Shown piece by piece: positions 1 to 6,542 of a stretch of 38,935 nt of DNA (positions are counted from its first letter, which is position 1; every line of letters starts with the position of its first letter). Under the pieces are notes generated by a model. It ran no database searches, was not told the DNA's origin, and saw only the letters and a program-made list of their open reading frames with translations. The position numbers and the translations under genes were made by a program. This stretch comes from Lachnospiraceae bacterium (lineage in GTDB: Bacteria; Bacillota; Clostridia; Lachnospirales; Lachnospiraceae), in assembly GCA_900767585.1 (NCBI GenBank), contig CAAFZP010000150.1:1-38935 (forward strand). Reading direction: 5' to 3'.

Positions 1-438
1 CAGATGCAGACTGCGGTATCCGTTTGGCTTTGGATTCCGTATGTAATCCTTCACACATACAACCCGGATATCATCCTGCTTTGTAAGCAGTTCCGATACA
101 GTATAGATATCCTCCGGGAAGGAACAGATCACACGTACACCTGCGATATCCGTCAGGTTCTCCTCAATATTCTCAATCGAAATCTCAAGTCCTTTCCGTT
201 TCATCTTCTCCACAATGCTGAGCGGTTTTTTCAACCGGCACCGGATAGATTCAAACGGATTTCGATTGTACTGCGATGCAAATTCCGTATTTAACACCTT
301 CAGTTTTGTTTCTATCTCCATCAAGGCACACTCATAGTGCATCATAGACTCTATAAATGGCTGCATCGTCTGCAGCACCTTCTCCGGGTTGTCGGAGTTC
401 ATCAGAAGCTCCATACTCATATCTGTACTCCCGTTCAT
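1..438 (-). CDS. relQ: Small alarmone synthetase, GTP pyrophosphokinase (RelA/SpoT synthetase domain), partial
   Basis: The C-terminal part is cut off by the left window edge; 146 residues are visible. The protein is expected to transfer pyrophosphate from ATP to GDP/GTP to make (p)ppGpp in the cytosol. The visible region carries RelA/SpoT synthetase-fold motifs: a basic stretch (SIRCRLKKPLSIVEKMKRKG), the DIAGVRVICSF segment, and NGYRSLHL ending exactly at base 1. The short N-terminus, with no HD hydrolase domain before the synthetase, fits the single-domain RelQ/YjbM class rather than long Rel. The ATG at 438 is preceded by an AGAGGTG ribosome site and lies one base after the stop of the DHH phosphoesterase gene, so the two are probably translationally coupled. 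The class is confident; RelQ versus RelP is less certain because the C-terminus is missing. Confidence 0.88.
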   Translation of the reverse strand, partial: MNGSTDMSMELLMNSDNPEKVLQTMQPFIESMMHYECALMEIETKLKVLNTEFASQYNRNPFESIRCRLKKPLSIVEKMKRKGLEISIENIEENLTDIAGVRVICSFPEDIYTVSELLTKQDDIRVVCVKDYIRNPKPNGYRSLHL

Positions 439-439
439 G

Positions 440-1426
440 TTACACACCTCTATTCTTACGAATCGTCTTCATAAATAGTTCTTTTAATTTCCGGTCATAT
501 CCCCTGCCGATCTTATTCAGCGCTTCATGGCTGACAAATCCGCCTGCCATCGCAGCATGTCCACCACCGGAACCGATTCCATCCAACGCCTGATATATAA
601 GTTTTCCGGCATCCACATCTTCCCGTTCACTGCGCACAGAGAACTTAATACCATCCGAATTGATGGAATACACAACCGCTACATCCACCACATCCAGCGA
701 CAATATAAAATCCGATATAATCGCAACTAAGGAATTCGGACACTCAAACGGAATATAGGTGAATCCAACATAATCGAACACCTCAATATGCTCGATTGCC
801 GCACCATACGCCTTCAAATCCTGAAACTCTATCGTGGAATTGTACATACTGTTCAGTTTTTCCGTACTGATATAATCGAACAGATATGCCATCATATCCA
901 TATCAAACGCGGTTGTTCCGCGCACAAAATCCGCCGTATCCATCTTGATTCCATAAGCAAGTGCAGTCGCTACATCCTCATCCATCGGCACACCGCTTGT
1001 CTGAAAATACGATGCGACAATACTGGCACACGCACCTACGATCCGAATATCCTCGTACTTATAATCTTCTGTCTTCACAAACACCGGATGATGATCGACG
1101 CACGCCACCTCATTGCCCGGAAGATCTGTTGTATTTGCATTCGGTTTCTGACAATCGACATGCACGATATAGTCCTCTGCCTGCATGTCCGGGATATCGT
1201 CATACGAATAAATCTCAATTCCGAACGTATCCATCATTTTTCTTGTATTGAACCGGTCAATACTGCCGACATAACAGATGGTCGATGCAATCCCATAATG
1301 TTCAAGATACCGCTTCAGACCAAATGCACTCGATATTGCATCCGGATCCGGGAAATTATGTGTCTGTAAATATACCTTATGTCCTCTCAGAAGTTCAATG
1401 AAAGCCTTCTGTTTTTCTTCTGCCAC
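440..1426 (-). CDS. DHH/DHHA1 family phosphoesterase (NrnA/pAp-phosphatase-like)
   Basis: A 328-aa cytosolic protein of the DHH phosphoesterase family, metal-dependent enzymes that cleave short RNAs, pAp or cyclic-dinucleotide products. Visible motifs are the N-terminal NFPDPDAISSAFGL (DxD metal site), a second aspartate in IVHVDCQ, the family-defining CVDHHP, a downstream D in GIKMDTADF, and the C-terminal DHHA1 glycine motif GSGGGHAAMAGG. This domain order matches NrnA-like enzymes, though the exact substrate cannot be read from sequence. The start is a GTG at 1426, chosen because AGGAGG lies about six bases upstream. Its TAA is one base before the relQ start, which suggests a coupled alarmone/nucleotide function; that link is inference. 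Confidence 0.85.
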   Translation of the reverse strand: MAEEKQKAFIELLRGHKVYLQTHNFPDPDAISSAFGLKRYLEHYGIASTICYVGSIDRFNTRKMMDTFGIEIYSYDDIPDMQAEDYIVHVDCQKPNANTTDLPGNEVACVDHHPVFVKTEDYKYEDIRIVGACASIVASYFQTSGVPMDEDVATALAYGIKMDTADFVRGTTAFDMDMMAYLFDYISTEKLNSMYNSTIEFQDLKAYGAAIEHIEVFDYVGFTYIPFECPNSLVAIISDFILSLDVVDVAVVYSINSDGIKFSVRSEREDVDAGKLIYQALDGIGSGGGHAAMAGGFVSHEALNKIGRGYDRKLKELFMKTIRKNRGV

Positions 1427-1438
1427 TTGCGCCTCCTG

Positions 1439-1603
1439 TTAACAATCAAAGCACAGCAATACATACGCTAATATAAGCATTGCCGTCACTAAAACGAACT
1501 CACAAAAACCACTGACAAAATACGAAAGTATCATGCCAATCGCCATAAATAAAATTGAATATCCGACTAACGCTTTCAATGCCGCCTCTTCATCATATTT
1601 GTT
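1439..1603 (-). pseudogene. 5'-truncated remnant of a DUF3784-type small membrane protein
   Basis: Between gerW and the DHH gene there is an open stretch of 54 codons bounded upstream by an in-frame TAG (1604-1606) and ending in TAA. It has no ATG at its beginning. The translation starts with KYDEEAALKALVGYSI and continues as two hydrophobic helices (about residues 12-28 and 33-50). The KYDE...AL pattern followed by a hydrophobic hairpin resembles the second half of DUF3784 proteins, whose first transmembrane segment and linker would lie upstream. That first half is not found in any frame of the preceding 60 bases. A TTG at 1579 could in principle start a 46-aa peptide, but no good ribosome site precedes it. 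I read it as a decayed gene; the family match is from memory of the pattern. Confidence 0.5.
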
Positions 1604-1656
1604 CTATTACATACTATGAAACAACACGATTGAAAAGACGTAATTTTGCTTAAATC

Positions 1657-2064
1657 CTAGTGATTCTCACTTGCCTGATCAATTGCTTCTTTGATTTCCG
1701 GACTGTCAATATCCACATCCGTCTTCTTACCCATAGCTGTTGCGATTTTATCCACAACCTCAGGTATCATATCGATTACCTTGCTTACCGTGTCACCCTG
1801 CTTGACCGGGATCATCTTCGCGTGTCCGTTCTGGATCACAAGTACCGCAGTCGGCGACATCTTACCACCCATTCCGCCTCCTGCAGAGTTGGAACCACCA
1901 TTTTTGCCAAATGCACCGGCAGCCACACCGAAATTCACATCCACTAGGGGTAAAATAATTGTATCTCCTACCTTCGTTGGCTCACCAACCACCGTCTTCG
2001 TTGTAAGCAGGGAATCCATACCCTGAAACAAAGAACCAACTGTCTGATTAAAATCATTTGCCAT
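1657..2064 (-). CDS. gerW: GerW family sporulation protein (YtfJ)
   Basis: A 135-aa protein of the GerW/YtfJ family, made in the forespore of Bacillus and needed for normal germination. Recognisable features are the N-terminal MANDFNQTVGSLFQGMDSLL, the central glycine-rich segment with GGSNSAGGGMGGKMSP, and the PTAVLVIQNGHAKMIPV strand pair followed by a C-terminal helix. The length is typical of the family. A GGAGG ribosome site stands at the correct distance before the ATG at 2064. It follows the DUF2953 gene by 32 bases, the same ytfI-ytfJ pairing as in Bacillus, which supports both assignments. No convincing forespore promoter was recognised in the short gap, so co-transcription from upstream is likely. 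Confidence 0.9.
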   Translation of the reverse strand: MANDFNQTVGSLFQGMDSLLTTKTVVGEPTKVGDTIILPLVDVNFGVAAGAFGKNGGSNSAGGGMGGKMSPTAVLVIQNGHAKMIPVKQGDTVSKVIDMIPEVVDKIATAMGKKTDVDIDSPEIKEAIDQASENH

Positions 2065-2096
2065 TTCTTACTACCTCCAATTTCTTATATTCTCTT

Positions 2097-3203
2097 CTAC
2101 TGATTCATTACTTTCTTTGCAACTTTTAGTGTCCTCCAGATATTGATATTCAAGACAATCCGGAGCAGATATCCAAGCCGGATTCTGCCTTTCAGCTTCA
2201 CATCCAGTTCCAACACCTTCTGTTCAAAATCCGGCTGCATTGACAGCCCTTTTTGATATACAAACGGCAGTAAGCTCAAATACCCGGTCACCTGCCCGGT
2301 CTTATAAGGCTCATCCATACCATAATGCACATAGCCCTTTACCTTACGCGGCAATATATGTTTCAATGTCCGCGGAATATACTTTTTCAGATATTCGCGT
2401 GTCTTTACCGTACACGACAGATTCCAGAACTTCTGCAATCGCCGGAGCTTTTTCTTCGCAGCTGCTGTCTTTCTCTCAATCTTGTCAGCCACACGTTCTG
2501 CGACCTTTCCTGGTGTATGATTTCGGATAAATTCCAAAATCTTCTTCAGTTTTTCCCACACCTTCTGGCATACAATTTTTAATCTGCCGGATCGTTTCTT
2601 TTCTTCTTCCGGCAAGTCGTCCGGTTCGTCCAGATCGAAGATCTGCGGTTCCTCATCCGGTTCCGTATCCTCTTCCTCATCCGGAAGTGTTATTGTCGGA
2701 ATCTCTGTAATTATCTTATCGGTTTTACCGGATTCTCCGATTGGTTTCTCCGGAGTCTTTTCTGTGTGTTTCTGTGATTTTTCTGACATCTTATGAACGG
2801 CATCATCCGAATCCATATCACTATCTGCATCGGCATCATCAAAATCCATATCACTATCTACATCGATATCATCCCACGCGTCGTCGAATCCCTCATCAGC
2901 GAGATGTTCCACCTCACGCTCTGCTTCTTCTGCCTTCTTCTTTCCAAGCCTAAACCATAACAGCCGTATCTCCTGTTTCAGTTTATCCTTCTCCCGGCTC
3001 TGGTCATACAACACCCGGACACTTAAGATCAGATACCATACCTTTGCTTTTGCCTGTAATGTCTTCCCACCCTGATACGAGATATCTGCCTGATACCGGA
3101 TCGGGCAAAATAAAATCAGCATCACAAGCAAGAGAAGCAATCCTATGATACCAAGGAGGATCCATCCGATTATTTTTAAAATAAGTAACAATACATGCAG
3201 CAT
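2097..3203 (-). CDS. DUF2953 domain-containing membrane protein (YtfI-like)
   Basis: A 368-aa protein with one strong N-terminal membrane helix (about residues 3-31), then a beta-rich segment (YQADISYQGGKTLQAKAKVW) typical of the start of DUF2953. A long acidic and lysine-rich linker covers about residues 95-250, and the conserved C-terminal region includes YVHYGMDEPYKTGQVTGYLS and ELDVKLKGRIRLGYLLRI. Function is unknown in this family; linkage to gerW suggests a sporulation-related membrane role. The linker holds a tandem repeat of aspartate-serine units and is far longer than in Bacillus YtfI, so part of it is probably disordered. The ATG at 3203 has an AGGAG about 11 bases upstream. Confidence 0.8.
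   Translation of the reverse strand: MLHVLLLILKIIGWILLGIIGLLLLLVMLILFCPIRYQADISYQGGKTLQAKAKVWYLILSVRVLYDQSREKDKLKQEIRLLWFRLGKKKAEEAEREVEHLADEGFDDAWDDIDVDSDMDFDDADADSDMDSDDAVHKMSEKSQKHTEKTPEKPIGESGKTDKIITEIPTITLPDEEEDTEPDEEPQIFDLDEPDDLPEEEKKRSGRLKIVCQKVWEKLKKILEFIRNHTPGKVAERVADKIERKTAAAKKKLRRLQKFWNLSCTVKTREYLKKYIPRTLKHILPRKVKGYVHYGMDEPYKTGQVTGYLSLLPFVYQKGLSMQPDFEQKVLELDVKLKGRIRLGYLLRIVLNINIWRTLKVAKKVMNQ
2802..2867. repeat. Two imperfect 33-bp tandem units inside the DUF2953 gene
   Basis: Bases 2802-2834 and 2835-2867 are two adjacent 33-bp units that differ at few positions; both share the core tccatatcactatct. In the minus-strand frame they encode 11-residue acidic units (DDIDVDSDMDF then DDADADSDMDS). 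The period is a multiple of three, so copy-number change would keep the frame. This lies in the acidic linker of the DUF2953 protein. Confidence 0.85.
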
Positions 3204-3241
3204 TCCTTACCTTACTCCTACCTGTGGTTCTTTCACTTCAA

Positions 3242-3556
3242 TCAAAAGAAAAAATCCTCTACCTTCCATTCTTCCCCGGTTTCATCATACATATCCTGTA
3301 TGATCTGCAATACGAGCTGTTCTGCCACTTCTTTGCCTCTTGCAAAGCCGACAACCCGTATCCGGGAATCTATCTTCCTGTATGGTTTTTGTAATAACTG
3401 ATTATAAGGATAAATCTCCAGCAATCCATCCCGCAACAACGGCAACACGATTACATACAGATTCCGGACAGGCTTATGCCGCCTGATTCTTTTCCTGATC
3501 CGTGCCTGTTTTCGCTCTGTAAGATTGTATGTATAACATTTATCAGCAAAAATCAC
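3242..3556 (-). CDS. Conserved-looking hypothetical protein, 104 aa
   Basis: I do not recognise this family. The 104-aa product is basic in its first third (TERKQARIRKRIRRHKP), then has a hydrophobic beta-like segment (VRNLYVIVLPLLRDGLLEIY) and an alternating helix/strand C-terminal half ending in VEDFFF. There is no signal peptide, clear membrane helix or cysteine cluster; it is probably a small cytosolic alpha/beta protein. The start is a GTG at 3556, chosen because GAGGAG lies five bases upstream. That ribosome site is formed by the last codons of the 467-aa gene, whose TAA ends two bases before. The tight spacing argues that this protein works with the 467-aa protein. Codon use looks like its neighbours. 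Confidence 0.7.
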   Translation of the reverse strand: MIFADKCYTYNLTERKQARIRKRIRRHKPVRNLYVIVLPLLRDGLLEIYPYNQLLQKPYRKIDSRIRVVGFARGKEVAEQLVLQIIQDMYDETGEEWKVEDFFF

Positions 3557-3558
3557 GA

Positions 3559-4962
3559 TTACTCCTCTATCATCTCTGAAATCAGCTTATTACATGCCAT
3601 AAGTTCGCTGTCATCCTTACAATTCTCAATTACATAATCAAAATAATCCCGGATCTCCTGCTGTGTATTCATGAAGATCGGCATTGCAGCAAGCAGCTTA
3701 CACATCATACTACGGTAAACCGGTCTCTTCACACTCGAAAACAAATCGCCAAGTTCCTTTACAAGTGCTTCCTTCTTTGCTGTGATATACGCATGATCTG
3801 CGGTTTCTGTCTTTCTAGAAACCTTGTCAAGATCAATAAACAAGCTTGTAGAAAGCAGCTTGCTTACCTTATCCAGACGGTCAAATGTCTCTGTCAGTGC
3901 AAGGCTTTCAATCTGCTCGGCTTTTCCAACGCGAATCTCATCCAGCACTGCTTCCAATATCACGATAGATTCATACACGCGCTCCTGCACACCTTCGATT
4001 GTGAAAAACTCATCCATCACCTCATCCGGTAACTGATCGATCGTCTCTGCCTTTACACACGCCTTGATAATGCGAAGTGCTGCTGCATACCCCGGTACAT
4101 CTTCTTCGTTCTTCTCATATGCTGCATCAATCGTAAGTAGGATCGTATACACATCATTGATCACTTCCTGTAGCAACATGTAAGCAGATACTTCGTTGTT
4201 GATGATCGTCGCAGCCTGATTCAGACGCTTCGTCAGATCCTCAAACTCCGGCAGCGTGAGTGCCGCATAATCAGCCTCTGCAAGATCGGTATAAACATGA
4301 TATAAAAATGGATACTCCGTCTCAAATCCCTTTGGCTTCTTCAAAAGCACTGCACTGCGCAGCATATCAACAAACTCATCCACAGAGGTTGTCTCGCCCT
4401 CCTCATAGATATTGAGTGTTGAATTGACAATATCATAAAACTTATTCTTCGTCATACGAACCGGAAGCTGCGCCATCAGAAGCTGTAATTTACTGTTTAT
4501 AACAACCGTATCATTCTCTGCAAATACATAGGCAAACATCTTCTCAGAAAGCCCTTTTGCATCAACCGGTGCCACTTCATCACGCACGGCAGCCTCCACA
4601 CGGTTTAACACATACTCATAAATCTCATATGCATCCGTGTAAGCGGTCAGAATATGCATCTTATATTCTACATTGCTACGAAGCTGTGCGATTGCTTCCA
4701 TAGAATCTTCGTCCACTGCCTCGCGCTTAACCAAATGACGGTCTAACAAGCCTGTCAGAAGTGCAAAATATTTGCAGACATCCGTGTTCTTGTCATCCTG
4801 CTCATCACAGACTTCCTTCATCGTGTAATAATTCATGCTTCCTTTTACAGTCGCATAGCAGTTATACTGTCTTCCAAGCAGTTCTGCATATTCTGGAAGT
4901 TTCTTGTCTAAGTCTTTGTCTCTCTGTATATCTGTCACTAATTTCTTACATGTTGCTATCAT
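3559..4962 (-). CDS. Unrecognised all-helical protein, 467 aa
   Basis: I do not recognise the family. The product is acidic, without signal peptide or membrane segments, and predicted by eye to be almost entirely helical: many regularly spaced Leu/Ile/Val residues with Glu/Lys/Asp between them and few Gly or Pro. No nucleotide-binding or metal motif is visible. A scaffold-like or repeat helical fold is possible but unproven. The ATG at 4962 has AGGAG about nine bases upstream, and this ribosome site overlaps the stop codon of the rhomboid-like gene, so the two are likely coupled. It is followed two bases later by the 104-aa gene, giving a rhomboid-like/467-aa/104-aa trio that probably acts together. 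Confidence 0.75.
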   Translation of the reverse strand: MIATCKKLVTDIQRDKDLDKKLPEYAELLGRQYNCYATVKGSMNYYTMKEVCDEQDDKNTDVCKYFALLTGLLDRHLVKREAVDEDSMEAIAQLRSNVEYKMHILTAYTDAYEIYEYVLNRVEAAVRDEVAPVDAKGLSEKMFAYVFAENDTVVINSKLQLLMAQLPVRMTKNKFYDIVNSTLNIYEEGETTSVDEFVDMLRSAVLLKKPKGFETEYPFLYHVYTDLAEADYAALTLPEFEDLTKRLNQAATIINNEVSAYMLLQEVINDVYTILLTIDAAYEKNEEDVPGYAAALRIIKACVKAETIDQLPDEVMDEFFTIEGVQERVYESIVILEAVLDEIRVGKAEQIESLALTETFDRLDKVSKLLSTSLFIDLDKVSRKTETADHAYITAKKEALVKELGDLFSSVKRPVYRSMMCKLLAAMPIFMNTQQEIRDYFDYVIENCKDDSELMACNKLISEMIEE

Positions 4963-4974
4963 TATATCAGTCTC

Positions 4975-5892
4975 CTATTTCACATGCTCATGCGTAAATA
5001 AATGTTCGTTACAATACTCATAATTTCCGTTACATTTTGAGCAGAACCGAAACTCCAGATCATCGCCATCCCGCTCCGTTCTTCCACAGATTGCACATTT
5101 GTGCTTCGTGATGTTCGATGGATATCCCATCTGCTGTGCCTTGTGACGCCGGTCTGCCTCCCCATTTACCTGGCGGGACAGATTCTCCACACGACGGTCG
5201 TAATCCCGTTTCCTTCGTTTCGCTGCCGCCTTGCTGTTCGAGCTTCGCATACCGACACCCCGCCCCATAATCAGGTAGAATATAAAGAAATTCACCAGAT
5301 ACGCAATGATGGAACCACGGTTCAACGTACTTGTGGTTGGCCGCATAAATTCATATGCCATCAATCCCATATCTATAACTGCGACCCAGAAAGCACGGAT
5401 TGGAATGAAAAACATAAACAACACACGTGCATCCGAATACATCAGTGCAAACGCTAAGAACAATCCATAATCAAAGTAATACATTGCCCATATTCCAACA
5501 TCCATCATGCCAAGAATGGAACCATTTGCATAATAGTAAATACTGATGCCTAACATGATGACCGTATTCCAGAACCATGCACCAAATATATAAAGGTTAA
5601 ACATAAATGTTCCCATGGCCTGTTCGATCTGTTGTCCAAACAAAATCAATATAAATATCATCAGTATTCCAACTAAATTCAGATCTCCCGGTGGTGAAAA
5701 TACCCATGTGAATAGCCGCCAGAACTGGTGCTGTTCCATAATCGCATACGGGGAAAAAACAAGCTTGACGGCAAACGTCGGTACAAACGCCCATAATATA
5801 TATGAGATTGCCATCACAACTGCGATCTTGATCGGGAGATTTCGAATTGCAAATTTACCAAATTTTTTCTCTAACTTCACAAAAAAACTCAA
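4975..5892 (-). CDS. Rhomboid/Derlin-like membrane protein with C-terminal zinc ribbon, probably catalytically inactive
   Basis: A 305-aa polytopic membrane protein with about six hydrophobic segments between residues 20 and 210, then a basic linker (KAAAKRRKRDYDRR) and a cysteine/histidine-rich tail. The layout and the segment QFWRLFTWVFSPPGDLNL followed by LFGQQIEQAMGT resemble the start of the rhomboid fold (W-R, then G..E...G). The active-site GxSG serine motif of rhomboid proteases is absent; the corresponding region reads ANGSILGMMDVGIWAMYYFD. This favours a Derlin-like pseudoprotease. The tail has C266-x2-C269, C284-x2-C287 and C294-x2-H297, a likely zinc site. The start is a TTG at 5892 with GAGGA about ten bases upstream. 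It heads a tightly spaced operon behind a candidate promoter. What it recognises is unknown. Confidence 0.72.
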   Translation of the reverse strand: MSFFVKLEKKFGKFAIRNLPIKIAVVMAISYILWAFVPTFAVKLVFSPYAIMEQHQFWRLFTWVFSPPGDLNLVGILMIFILILFGQQIEQAMGTFMFNLYIFGAWFWNTVIMLGISIYYYANGSILGMMDVGIWAMYYFDYGLFLAFALMYSDARVLFMFFIPIRAFWVAVIDMGLMAYEFMRPTTSTLNRGSIIAYLVNFFIFYLIMGRGVGMRSSNSKAAAKRRKRDYDRRVENLSRQVNGEADRRHKAQQMGYPSNITKHKCAICGRTERDGDDLEFRFCSKCNGNYEYCNEHLFTHEHVK

Positions 5893-5932
5893 ATTAAATT
5901 TTCCTCACTTTCACTTTGCATATCAATTCGAT

Positions 5933-5961
5933 ATTATACCCTATATACATAAAAAAAGCAA
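5933..5961 (-). promoter_or_regulatory. Candidate sigma-A promoter for the rhomboid-like operon
   Basis: On the minus strand TTGCTT (5956-5961) is followed after 17 bases by a perfect TATAAT (5933-5938), about 40 bases upstream of the TTG start at 5892. The -35 box overlaps the T-run of the LysM gene terminator, so termination of one unit and initiation of the next are packed together. Confidence 0.55.
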
Positions 5962-6000
5962 TCGCCACGCGCGGATTCTCCGTCTGTGGCAATCACTTTT
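5951..6000 (-). terminator. Rho-independent terminator after the LysM gene
   Basis: On the minus strand the arms AAAAGTGATTGCCAC and GTGGCGATTGCTTTT pair with G-U wobbles. A three-base mismatch follows, then a short inner stem (CGGA/TCCG) and an AGAA-type loop; seven T residues come after the 3' arm. It lies about 35 bases downstream of the LysM gene stop codon. Confidence 0.75.
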
Positions 6001-6036
6001 CTCATACACTTCTATCCCATTTTCACCAATCTGTTT

Positions 6037-6384
6037 CTATGACTGTTTTTCTTTCTCCGGCGGGATCCGGATAATCGTTCCAAGCGGTACCCGCAGATCG
6101 TAAAGCTCCCGGTTATACTGCATCAAATCTGCAATATCCGTATCAAATTCCCGGACTAAGCTTCCAAGTGTCTCTCCAACCTTCGCCGTATAATAACGCC
6201 TCTCTTCTTCCTCATACACCTCTGTCGGAATACAGATTTCATCTCCCGGCTGCAGATTGTAGACATTGACATATGGATTCTCTTTCAGGATATCAATCAG
6301 GCGGACACCATACATTTTTGATAATTTGTACAGCGTATCTCCAGCAACGACTTTGTGTACGGTTCCCTTGCATTCATGCTCCAT
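6037..6384 (-). CDS. Protein with two LysM domains
   Basis: A 115-aa protein made almost entirely of two LysM peptidoglycan/chitin-binding modules. The first is VHKVVAGDTLYKLSKMYGV ... NLQPGDEICIP (about residues 9-51). The second, more diverged, is YTAKVGETLGSLVREFDTD ... VPLGTIIRIP (about 62-108). No signal peptide or membrane segment precedes the first LysM, as in spore-coat assembly proteins such as SafA, so a spore-envelope role in the mother cell is a reasonable guess. I chose the ATG at 6384 because GGAG lies about nine bases before it; upstream in-frame ATGs at 6405 and 6399 lack a ribosome site. It is divergently arranged from the large activase gene. Confidence 0.78.
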   Translation of the reverse strand: MEHECKGTVHKVVAGDTLYKLSKMYGVRLIDILKENPYVNVYNLQPGDEICIPTEVYEEEERRYYTAKVGETLGSLVREFDTDIADLMQYNRELYDLRVPLGTIIRIPPEKEKQS

Positions 6385-6453
6385 AGCGCATATCTCCATA
6401 CTCATTTCTGATTATTTTATTCTTAATAGGTAAAAATGTTCTTAATTTTTGTG

Positions 6454-6482
6454 TTGAAATTCATGATTCTTTCCTATATAAT
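6454..6482 (+). promoter_or_regulatory. Sigma-A promoter of the activase/dehydratase-like gene
   Basis: TTGAAA (6454-6459) and a perfect TATAAT (6477-6482) are separated by 17 bases, close to the ideal sigma-A promoter. The expected transcript start is near 6489, leaving a leader of about 54 bases. An AAGAGG ribosome site precedes the ATG at 6543. Confidence 0.8.
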
Positions 6483-6542
6483 GTCAGATGTCGAAAAATA
6501 CAGAAATATGAAATGGGAAATAGTAAAAGAGGTAATTATTAA

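Noticed and set aside
788..1369. Long plus-strand open frame (193 codons) opposite the DHH gene
   Set aside because: It is antisense to a clearly conserved enzyme, rich in Ile/His/Arg/Cys as expected of a complement frame, with no ribosome site.
2802..2867. Direct repeats as a possible CRISPR fragment
   Set aside because: The two units are adjacent with no spacers and are in frame within a protein-coding linker.
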